From DATKEJ01 sp963768715 (GTDB lineage: Bacteria; Bacteroidota; Rhodothermia; Rhodothermales; DATKEJ01): a DNA stretch of 64,000 nucleotides. Shown here piece by piece: positions 34,756 to 42,936 of this stretch. Location: positions 1 through 64,000 of the forward strand of contig CAVYJC010000005.1 in NCBI GenBank assembly GCA_963768715.1, in the 5' to 3' direction. Within the stretch, counting starts at the first letter, position 1. Every line of letters begins with the position of its first letter. A program made the translations under genes and the position numbers. The notes under the pieces are model-generated. The model saw only the letters and a list, made by a program, of their open reading frames with translations, was not told the origin of the DNA and made no database searches.

Positions 34756-35862
34756 TTGGAAGCGCCGGCAAAATCAGTTCGTGTTCGACTCGACCGTTCG
34801 AAAGATCGGTCTCATGATATCGTTTTCGCCGATCTCGATGAACTGCCGCATCTGATGAAGTCCGCGGGCATCGACTCGCGTGCGTATCTCGTGGTTACGG
34901 ATTCAAACGTAGCGCAGCTCTACGGCCGCCGGCTCGAGGAAATCCTTGAGGCCTCGGGTGCACAGGCGCGACTCATCGTGATCGAGCCTGGGGAACGGTC
35001 GAAATCGATGACCGGATATGCCGGTGTAATCGACGAAGCGTTGGCCTCCCCTATCGATCGCGGGATGCCCGTCCTTGCTTTTGGAGGCGGCGTGGTAGGC
35101 GACCTGGCAGGATTTCTCGCGGCAACGCTGTTGCGCGGGTTGCCTCTCGTGCAGGTACCAACATCGCTCGTAGCCCAGGTCGACAGCGCGATCGGAGGGA
35201 AGACGGGCATCAACCACTCGAGCGGCAAGAACCTCCTCGGATCGTTCTACCAGCCGCGGGTCGTTGCGGTGGACGTCACCCTGCTCGACACGCTCCCCGA
35301 GTCCGAATGGATGGACGGTCTGTCGGAGGTCGTGAAGTATGGGTTGATCGCCGACGCCGCGTTCGCCCGATATCTTGCGGAGAAGTGGGACAAGATCCTC
35401 GCCCGCGATCGAGCAGTCATTCGAACGGTCGTGCGCCGTTGCGTCGAGATCAAGGCGGACGTCGTCTCGCGCGACGAGACGGAACAGGACGTGCGGGCCA
35501 TCCTGAACTTCGGTCATACATTCGGGCACGCACTGGAGCGGGTGGCGGGTTACCAGGGCATAACGCACGGACAGGCGGTCGCGGTCGGCATGCGAGCGGC
35601 GCTGCACCTATCGGCATCCAAGTATCCCGACGTCGATCTCGGCGGGGCGGTCGATATTGTCGCGAAACTGCCCAAGGCGCCGGTAAAGGCAGGCGTCGAT
35701 GAACTGATCGACGCCATGGCAACGGACAAGAAGAAAAAGGGACAGTCGCTACGTTTCATCGCCCTTCGGGAAGTAGGTGAGGCGACGGTCGAGGAAGACA
35801 TAACCGACTCGGAAATCCGACGATCGTGGGAGTATGCACTCGGGGCCACGGCCGACGTCTGA
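34756..35862 (+). CDS. aroB: 3-dehydroquinate synthase
   Basis: A 368-residue enzyme that closes DAHP to 3-dehydroquinate in the shikimate pathway, using NAD and a divalent metal. The NAD-binding FGGGVVGDLAGFLAATLLRG lies near 110-129, followed by VQVPTSLVAQVDSAIGGKTG, the metal-ligand region EVVKYGLIAD and NFGHTFGHALE. The start is TTG 34756, preceded by GAGGA; no ATG fits the frame. Length is normal for AroB. It is followed after 95 bases by the TamB-like gene on the same strand. Confidence 0.93.
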   Translation: MEAPAKSVRVRLDRSKDRSHDIVFADLDELPHLMKSAGIDSRAYLVVTDSNVAQLYGRRLEEILEASGAQARLIVIEPGERSKSMTGYAGVIDEALASPIDRGMPVLAFGGGVVGDLAGFLAATLLRGLPLVQVPTSLVAQVDSAIGGKTGINHSSGKNLLGSFYQPRVVAVDVTLLDTLPESEWMDGLSEVVKYGLIADAAFARYLAEKWDKILARDRAVIRTVVRRCVEIKADVVSRDETEQDVRAILNFGHTFGHALERVAGYQGITHGQAVAVGMRAALHLSASKYPDVDLGGAVDIVAKLPKAPVKAGVDELIDAMATDKKKKGQSLRFIALREVGEATVEEDITDSEIRRSWEYALGATADV

Positions 35863-35957
35863 GACCCGTCAGAATGCCGCCCGAAACCAGGACCTTTCGC
35901 TTTGCCATCCTCGTATTAATTAGTCTGGACCAAAGCGCTTCACACGCGTAGCCTCCG

Positions 35958-38900
35958 GTGCCGAAACGCCTCTTACACATACCGAAGGGCCTGTTCAAGC
36001 TGGCCATCTTTCTCCTGCTCATCGCCGCAGCGGGCGTGCTTGCCTTGATGCGCACGCAGGCCGGCCGCGATTTTGTTGGAGATCAAATCGAGGCGCAATT
36101 CGCCGCCTCGTTTCGAGGATCGCTCCGCATCGGAAGGCTGCACGGCAATCTCGCTCGCACCTTTTATGCGACGAACGTCTCCATTTTTGATCCGGAGGGA
36201 AGGACGGTCCTGCAGGTCGATTCAATGGTCGTTCGCCTTGGGTTGTTTGACGGCCTGCGGCGAAATATCACGGTCCGACACGCCGAGCTGATCAGACCGA
36301 AGGTGATGCTGATCCGTGAGGACTCTCTCGGGTGGAATATTCAACGGGCCCTTGCGTTGAGAAACAGGGAACGTTCGACGGGCTCGACCGGCACGAAATG
36401 GGCATTCAAATCGGCCGACGTGGGGATCGTGGGCGGCTCCATCATTACGCGCAACGACGGAGTGCGTCCCGAGGCCGTCGACAGCCTGACGATATTCGAT
36501 TACACGAACGCCCGTCTCGACAATTTCGAGGCGAGTGCAACTATCGACTGGTCGCAGGCTGTTCGCCTGATCGACCTGCGGCGCCTTCACGCGGAGTTGA
36601 GCACGCAGGATGTGGAGCTGTCGTCCTTTCGGGCGCAGATCGCAGTAACCGATTCATCGATCGCGATCAACGAGGCGGAGCTCGTAACGCCATCGAGTCG
36701 CATCCATGCGGATCTGCGACTGGCAGGTCTCGACAGCCTCCAAGCGCTGCGCCGGTCCGACGTCGACATCCCTGACATCGTCTTGAACATCGACAACGCG
36801 CAGATCGACTCGACCGAGCTCAGCGCGCTATTCCCCCGCCTTCATCTGCCCAATACACAGGTGCGTCTGTTGGCGGGTGGTCGAAGTGGCGATCTACACA
36901 TTGACGATTTCTCGCTGCAGTCCGGCGGCTCGAAAGTGACGGCTAAAGCGCAACTTACGGGATGGCCGGACTCGCTCGCCTACTCGGCGGATGTCGACGA
37001 GGCCGTTCTCCAACCGTCAGAAGCGGCGGCGTACTTCCCCTCCTTTGCCGAGACGTTGGGACGACTTCCTGAGCACACGATTCGTTTTGCACTGACCGGA
37101 GCCTTTCTGAGAAAACCGTCCGGCGGCCTGGCCATAGCACGGTCTCAGGTCGGATTCGAGTCGCAGTCGGATCTCGGCACTGCAAATGGCGAGGTCGAAC
37201 TCCATCGCGGCACGGGCGACACGCTGCACTACGGAGGGCAGCTCCTCTTGTCGGATTACACGACCGCAGCCTGGCTGCCTGACCTGGGCGAGACGCGCCT
37301 CAGTGGAGACGTCGCTTTCCGAGGTTCAGGCACCTCCTTACGCGGACTGGACGGCATTGCGAGCATAAACTTTCGCTCGAGCGTGATCAGGGGCGTATCT
37401 CTGGACTCCCTGCGGATGGTTGCGCAGTCGGGGGGCGAGCAGATTTCCGTGGAGTTGCGCGGTGCCGGTCAAGACGGGGCCGTGGCACTCGGAGGCCGAC
37501 TCGACCTTCGCGGTGCAGCCCCGCATTTCGAGGGCAGCCTCGATCTCGCCAAATTCAATGCGTTGGCGTTTTCCTCCGGATCGTCGCGACCCGGCGCAAG
37601 CTCGGTGTCGGGAGATGTCGACGTGGCTTCCTATGGCGCTACGCTCGACGACATTGCCGCCACCGTTACCGTGACCGTCGATACGGCCACGTTCTTTGTA
37701 GGCCGAGATACGATGACGCTCTCGCCGACCGTTCATCGAATTACAGTAGAGCATCCTGATTCTACGTATACGCAAATGGAGCTGACCGGCGACGTTCTCG
37801 AAGGACAGGTTTCCGGACGTTTCACTTTCGATCCACTGATTCGGACCATCAGTCTCTGGTTGGGGGCCGCCGAGCACACGATCGCCAGCCAGCTTGGCAA
37901 GCGACTCCATGCAGAGGATCTGCTCACAGCGGAGGACGTAGGTCGAGAGGCGTATTTCTTCGAGGAGCAACGTCTCCGCCGGGTACTCATCGAGAGTGGG
38001 CACGGTGACGGGCTCGATTTCCATGGACATCTGCGCGTCAAGCGACTTCGGGACCTGCATCAGATCTTGCCGGAGGTGCCGGCTGCGTCGCACTCTTTGA
38101 CGCTGGGAGGAACGGGATTCCTCTCGGCTGATTCATTGGCCCTCGCCGTCTCGGCCACCGCCGATTCTGTTCGGGGCAACGATCTTGCGATCGACCATCT
38201 GTCTCTCCAAGCGAGCGTTGGCGGGCCGTTCGACTACTCACTCGACGGAGTCATGGCCGCAAAGCTTTCGCTGAACCTGGGAGCACTGCAGTCGGGCTCG
38301 CAGCGGCTCGAGGATCTCTCTATTAATTATGGATTTGCAGACCGCGAGGGCTCACTCCACGTCACATCGAGTGATTCGGCCGAGGGCGGGCTCAGTATGT
38401 CCCTCGATGCGGCCCTGAATGTTCTTCCTGACTCGAACGAAGTCCGGTTGGAGAACCTGACCGTTCGGAAGAACGACTACGTTTGGAGTACGCGCAACGA
38501 ATCGAGGCTGTTGATGTACGGAGACGCCCTCGTGGTCGACCACCTGAACATTCGGAGCCTGCATAACGGCTCCGACTTCGAGCGGCCGGAACAGGTTCTG
38601 GCTCTCGACGGCATCGTGTCGGCGAGTACGTCGGATACACTCCATCTGGACGCCCGCTTCATCCGCCTCGAAGAGATCTCCGAACTGGGACGGTTCCAAT
38701 TCGCGATCGGAGGAGAGATGCATGCGGCGGCAACGATTGCCCACGCGTTGGAGGCGCCTCGAACAGCGGGCCGTCTGGCAATCAACGCGCTTACGTTTGA
38801 CGGACGCGACTTGGGCAATCTTCGACTGAGATCCGTCTACTCGAGTCCAACGGAAGGTATCGCGGTAGACTTGACCCTGACGCAGCCTCGCGAAAAGGTC

Positions 38901-40643
38901 AAAGGAGTGCAGCGCAATGACGTACACGTTTCCGGCACCGTGCGACCACCCGGGTCTGAGCCCAACGATCACGGCAACCTCAACCTTGTCGCTGAGATGC
39001 CGGAGCTCGATATGTTTTTCTTCAAATACCTTTTCCCGAATGAGCTTGACGACGTCAGCGGGGAGGGATCAGGAAAAGGGACCATCACGGGGGATTTCAG
39101 CTTCCCGCAGTTCGACGCCTCGTTTCAGATCGACCGGAGCAGCTTCCTTGTCCCTGAATTTAACCTTCGATTCGGGCTGACGGGACCGGTCACCGTCGAT
39201 CGCGCCGGCTTCCATCTTCAGGACGTGGCGTTGACCGATCCGACCGGCGGGCACGGCGACCTGCAAGGATCCATCCTGTTCAACGACTACAAGTTCTTCT
39301 CCTTCGACATCGCGGCCGATCTCCATGAGATCATGATCATGAACGTATCCCGCGCGATGGATCTGTCGTTTTACGGGCAGGTATGGGTGTCGGGCTCCGC
39401 CACATTGACCGGACCGCTCCAGCAGACGCTCCTGCGCTCGACAGACGCCGTGACCGCCCAGAAGAGTCGCCTATATCTGCCGGTGACCGAAGACGAGATC
39501 GAAAGCGACAAGACATTCATCGTCTTCGCCGACTCGACCGGTGAGTTTCAGATCGAGAAGCGTGGGAATATCCTCTCCAAACGGCCCCAGACGGAGCGCG
39601 CGTTTGTCGAGGGAATGGACATGAGCTTCAATATCCTCATTCCTGAGGAATCGTCGGTCTACCTCGTCTTCGACCCGCTGCTGGGAGACGTCATCCATGC
39701 CCTCGGAAGCGGTCGCGTCCAGCTCCAGCGTCGCGAGGGTGATTTCCAGGCATTCGGAACGTTCACTGTGGAATCGGGGGACTATCTGTTCACGGCCGGC
39801 GAGGTATTTCAGCGAAAATTCATCCTGGAGGACGGTGGCACGATCACTTGGGACGGGGATCCCATCGATGCACGGTTCGATATCCCGGCAGTGTACAGGA
39901 CGCGGGCATCTCTCGCCGGATTGCCTGGTCAGAATCCGGAGGATCGCGTTCCGATCCGCGTCGACATGTCGCTGACCGGCCGCGTCACCACGCCGATCGT
40001 GGATCTGCGCATCGCCCTCGATCAGAATCAGAGGGACCCGGAAGTTATTCCTCCCGGACTCGAGTCCGCCCTCAACCAGCCGGATCTCGCCGTGGAGTAC
40101 GCCACGTCCGTTCTCCTCACGAACACCTTCCTTTTGACCTCGAACCAGGGTTCCGACGCACTGACGAATACCGCTGACGAGTTGCTCTTTCACAGCCTGT
40201 CGCAGCTCGTATCGAGCCAGCTCAACCGTTTCGTAAGCCAGGCGCTGAACCTCGACGTCAACGTGGGCGTGCAGCAGGGACGCACGCAGGAGGAATATGA
40301 CCTCATTTACGGATTCGCTCTACGTCTCGACGGTCAGCGCGTCGTAATTCGAGGTGAAGGCCTTTATGAGACTGGTACGAATCAAGCGAACACGACGAAC
40401 GGCCTACAGGGCGCATTCGTCGTTGAGTACCGACTGACACCGGCCGTCCAGCTCGAATTCTTCTTCCGGCGCGAGAGCGATTTGTACAGAGCAGCCTCAT
40501 CACTCGGCACGGCGTACGGGGTCGGGATCGTATACCAGACGAGCTTCGCCAACTGGAAACAGTTCGGGCGCAAGCTCAGGGGCAAAGAGGAGCCGCGAAT
40601 TGAAGTGGCGCCACCGGAGCCGGAGCTGCCGGCGTCGGATTGA
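35958..40643 (+). CDS. TamB-like translocation/assembly protein (DUF490)
   Basis: A 1561-residue envelope protein. An N-terminal membrane anchor (LFKLAIFLLLIAAAGVLALM) is followed by a long repetitive beta region of AsmA/TamB type, with LRIGRLHGNLARTFYATNVS early on, and a C-terminal TamB domain (about 1200-1540) with DFQAFGTFTVESGDYLFTAG, ITWDGDPIDARFDIPAVYRT and VDLRIALDQNQRDPEVIPPG. Members link inner and outer membranes and help outer-membrane protein assembly or lipid transport. Start is GTG 35958. No TamA or BamA partner gene lies in the window. Its size is typical for the Bacteroidota-side members. Confidence 0.87.
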   Translation: MPKRLLHIPKGLFKLAIFLLLIAAAGVLALMRTQAGRDFVGDQIEAQFAASFRGSLRIGRLHGNLARTFYATNVSIFDPEGRTVLQVDSMVVRLGLFDGLRRNITVRHAELIRPKVMLIREDSLGWNIQRALALRNRERSTGSTGTKWAFKSADVGIVGGSIITRNDGVRPEAVDSLTIFDYTNARLDNFEASATIDWSQAVRLIDLRRLHAELSTQDVELSSFRAQIAVTDSSIAINEAELVTPSSRIHADLRLAGLDSLQALRRSDVDIPDIVLNIDNAQIDSTELSALFPRLHLPNTQVRLLAGGRSGDLHIDDFSLQSGGSKVTAKAQLTGWPDSLAYSADVDEAVLQPSEAAAYFPSFAETLGRLPEHTIRFALTGAFLRKPSGGLAIARSQVGFESQSDLGTANGEVELHRGTGDTLHYGGQLLLSDYTTAAWLPDLGETRLSGDVAFRGSGTSLRGLDGIASINFRSSVIRGVSLDSLRMVAQSGGEQISVELRGAGQDGAVALGGRLDLRGAAPHFEGSLDLAKFNALAFSSGSSRPGASSVSGDVDVASYGATLDDIAATVTVTVDTATFFVGRDTMTLSPTVHRITVEHPDSTYTQMELTGDVLEGQVSGRFTFDPLIRTISLWLGAAEHTIASQLGKRLHAEDLLTAEDVGREAYFFEEQRLRRVLIESGHGDGLDFHGHLRVKRLRDLHQILPEVPAASHSLTLGGTGFLSADSLALAVSATADSVRGNDLAIDHLSLQASVGGPFDYSLDGVMAAKLSLNLGALQSGSQRLEDLSINYGFADREGSLHVTSSDSAEGGLSMSLDAALNVLPDSNEVRLENLTVRKNDYVWSTRNESRLLMYGDALVVDHLNIRSLHNGSDFERPEQVLALDGIVSASTSDTLHLDARFIRLEEISELGRFQFAIGGEMHAAATIAHALEAPRTAGRLAINALTFDGRDLGNLRLRSVYSSPTEGIAVDLTLTQPREKVKGVQRNDVHVSGTVRPPGSEPNDHGNLNLVAEMPELDMFFFKYLFPNELDDVSGEGSGKGTITGDFSFPQFDASFQIDRSSFLVPEFNLRFGLTGPVTVDRAGFHLQDVALTDPTGGHGDLQGSILFNDYKFFSFDIAADLHEIMIMNVSRAMDLSFYGQVWVSGSATLTGPLQQTLLRSTDAVTAQKSRLYLPVTEDEIESDKTFIVFADSTGEFQIEKRGNILSKRPQTERAFVEGMDMSFNILIPEESSVYLVFDPLLGDVIHALGSGRVQLQRREGDFQAFGTFTVESGDYLFTAGEVFQRKFILEDGGTITWDGDPIDARFDIPAVYRTRASLAGLPGQNPEDRVPIRVDMSLTGRVTTPIVDLRIALDQNQRDPEVIPPGLESALNQPDLAVEYATSVLLTNTFLLTSNQGSDALTNTADELLFHSLSQLVSSQLNRFVSQALNLDVNVGVQQGRTQEEYDLIYGFALRLDGQRVVIRGEGLYETGTNQANTTNGLQGAFVVEYRLTPAVQLEFFFRRESDLYRAASSLGTAYGVGIVYQTSFANWKQFGRKLRGKEEPRIEVAPPEPELPASD

Positions 40644-40761
40644 CGAGACGTCCGAGGTCCGAAAGCCTGCCCCGAACGGGCGAGTACAGATCGTCGCGTG
40701 CAAGACTTCCGCTGTTCGAGCACGGAGGGGTCCGAGGTCGGAATCGTGCGGCCTGTCCCGA

Positions 40762-40789
40762 GTCATCCCCGCGGAGGCGGGGATCCAGT
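40762..40789. repeat. REP-like hairpin
   Basis: GTCATCCCCGCGGAGGCGGG followed by GATCC: the CCCCGC/GCGGGG arms form a short stem. Same class as the inter-cassette hairpins and the element at 61197-61276. Confidence 0.7.
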
Positions 40790-40849
40790 GTGCGGGAACA
40801 TCATTGTCCGCGCTCTCATTGCATTTAGGTGCATTTCGATTTTGACGCT

Positions 40850-42097
40850 ATGAAGGGATCCGGCCTCATGTTCGTCCTTGTTGGTGCTTGTCTGGCGTTT
40901 CCCGGACGGTCACTTTGTCAAGATTTCGACTGGGGGTTGCTCGATACCCCAGTTGTTAAGCCTTTGGCGTTCCTTGCGGTATCAGACGGTTCCATTCTAA
41001 TGTCTGACACCGGCCGAATATTTAGGTCAACCGACCAAGGTTCAACATGGCAATCCATCGAGGGCCCATACGAGTTTAGTCAAATCGTCGAAGGACCGGG
41101 TGGCGTTTTGTTCGCAAGACGCTTTTATCAATTGTATGATTCGTTCGATGGGGGGGCTACCTGGACCTTCCTTACCGAGGCCAACTTCTTTGTAGGGAAT
41201 GTCGCTGTGGGTCCAGACACGTCGTTGTACTTCGGAACGTTAACAAAGACGTTTTGCAATCTATTTGCCGGATGTATGACCTCGGGGGGCGGTTTGCACG
41301 CGTCGTACGATGGAGGAATGACTTGGAATCAGATTGGGTTTGGTGATGTGGCAGTCTCCAATTTCGCTGTCACACGGGATCGGATCTTTGTGGTTCGTGG
41401 GAACTCACTGTTTGATTCCGGCGATGGAGGCCAGACATGGGACGCGACTTCCTCGGATCAGGATTACTACGTCGGCAGCGTTACGGCGGATCTCGAAGAT
41501 CGTGCATTCGTTGCTACCGGATCAGGAGTGGTGACCTACGACAGGGCCACTCAGTCACTGCAACTTCTCGGGGATCTCAGAGAGCCTGTCTTCAGAATCA
41601 ACGTTACGTCGAGTGGATCGCTGTTCGCCCGCGGACAAAACGCTACTTATAGATCATCCGACAACGGTCTCAATTGGCAGCCGATAGTCGGTCCTGACGT
41701 TTGCAGAACACCATCTGCGTTTTGCACCTACGACGAGACGATCGACGGTTACATTCTAGTCGGAACAGAGCTAGGACTTTATCGAAGTTCGAATCCAGTT
41801 TCGATCACTGACGCCGAGCTTCCGAGTAACCTCTCTCCGAAATCTGCAATTACAGTCTATCCCAATCCCGTCGGAGACCTTGCTAAGATCTCATTCGATC
41901 TGAGCACGACTCAATACGTTGAACTGGATCTTTTCGACGTCCAAGGACGAGGTGTAATGAAGCTCGATCTAGGCTTTGCGCCAAGAGGTAAGCAACTCGT
42001 TACCATTCAGACGGCCGGCCTACCCGCCGGCATCTATTTGTGCCAGCTTATTTCTGGCGAATCTATAAAGCCCGCGATTCTGCACGTAGTCCACTAA
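40850..42097 (+). CDS. Secreted BNR-repeat protein with T9SS sorting domain
   Basis: About 415 residues. A signal peptide is followed by a beta-propeller built of BNR/Asp-box repeats (STDQGSTWQSI, SFDGGATWTFL, SYDGGMTWNQI, SGDGGQTWDAT, SSDNGLNWQPI), then a C-terminal T9SS type A domain (ITVYPNPVGDLAKISFDL; LPAGIYLCQLISG). T9SS cargo goes to the surface or medium. ATG 40850 is preferred over an in-frame GTG at 40829 because it directly precedes the basic and hydrophobic start (MKGSGLMFVLVGACLAF). Ligand unknown; propellers of this type occur in sialidases and sortilin-like proteins, but no catalytic set is visible. Confidence 0.85.
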   Translation: MKGSGLMFVLVGACLAFPGRSLCQDFDWGLLDTPVVKPLAFLAVSDGSILMSDTGRIFRSTDQGSTWQSIEGPYEFSQIVEGPGGVLFARRFYQLYDSFDGGATWTFLTEANFFVGNVAVGPDTSLYFGTLTKTFCNLFAGCMTSGGGLHASYDGGMTWNQIGFGDVAVSNFAVTRDRIFVVRGNSLFDSGDGGQTWDATSSDQDYYVGSVTADLEDRAFVATGSGVVTYDRATQSLQLLGDLREPVFRINVTSSGSLFARGQNATYRSSDNGLNWQPIVGPDVCRTPSAFCTYDETIDGYILVGTELGLYRSSNPVSITDAELPSNLSPKSAITVYPNPVGDLAKISFDLSTTQYVELDLFDVQGRGVMKLDLGFAPRGKQLVTIQTAGLPAGIYLCQLISGESIKPAILHVVH

Positions 42098-42254
42098 TCC
42101 TCCGACTTGATTGCTGCCTGCCTGGCCTCCACACGAACACCCCGAATTGAGGAAGGTCTCAATCGCCGGTAGACGAAGGACGAAGCACGTGGCACGTCGC
42201 ACCCGTCTACGCCGCTTCGCGGCTACGCCGGGCAGGCTCTCGCACCTCGCACAT

Positions 42255-42665
42255 TCAAACCTGGCTGATCTCGAAGAGATGTCCGTCGGGGTCGCGGAAG
42301 AACGCACGGATCTCCGATCCCCAGTTGACCGGCGGCGTGAGGAATTCGGCTCCTCGTTCGAGTAGGGTTTCGTACGCGCCCTGGCAGTCCTTCACGCGGA
42401 TCGTCATCGAGTGGCTCACGACGTCGGGATCTGCAGGTGGTGAGAACGCTACGGCTGGTTTGTCGTCGGTCGGTCCGCCACCAGTCACGACCAGGAGCCA
42501 TGCCCCGTTGAAATCATAGACGAGCGAAGTGCCGCCGTATTCCCTGTACAGCTTGGCCCCGAGGACGTCGCTGTAGAAGGTTCGCGCACGATCCAGGTCG
42601 CTGACGACGAGGATGTGGGTGAGGGACATTTCTGGTGTCGGGAATTCTGTGGGGGTAGCGGACAT
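42255..42665 (-). CDS. VOC-family (glyoxalase-like) protein
   Basis: A 136-residue single vicinal-oxygen-chelate domain unit. It opens with LTHILVVSDLDRARTFYSDV and ends RAFFRDPDGHLFEISQV, both typical of the fold with its metal ligands (His, Glu). It could act as a glyoxalase, dioxygenase or antibiotic-binding protein; sequence does not decide. ATG 42665 is used, but an internal ATG at 42629 just before LTHILVV is also possible. Divergent from the large BNR gene, with a 271-base gap that holds a TTTTGCATTTTGAATTTTGC quasi-repeat at 42786-42817. Confidence 0.82.
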   Translation of the reverse strand: MSATPTEFPTPEMSLTHILVVSDLDRARTFYSDVLGAKLYREYGGTSLVYDFNGAWLLVVTGGGPTDDKPAVAFSPPADPDVVSHSMTIRVKDCQGAYETLLERGAEFLTPPVNWGSEIRAFFRDPDGHLFEISQV

Positions 42666-42936
42666 ATCTCACTTCCGTGTGCGTGCGTGACCTACGCTGC
42701 AGTATAGAGCAGACTGTGGACGGAAATGAGGAATGGTCGAAAAGCCATGACAGAGATACGCACCGCGTTCGCCCAGCCACAATCCATTTTGCATTTTGAA
42801 TTTTGCATTTTGCATTTCACAGCGGTCCCTCCTTTCTGACCACATCCCCCCTGTCGCCTTGCCTATATTTTCAGGTTGACGCTGCTTGGCTACTACCTAA
42901 TTCCTCGTTCATCATTCCGCCTTCCTCATTTCGTTG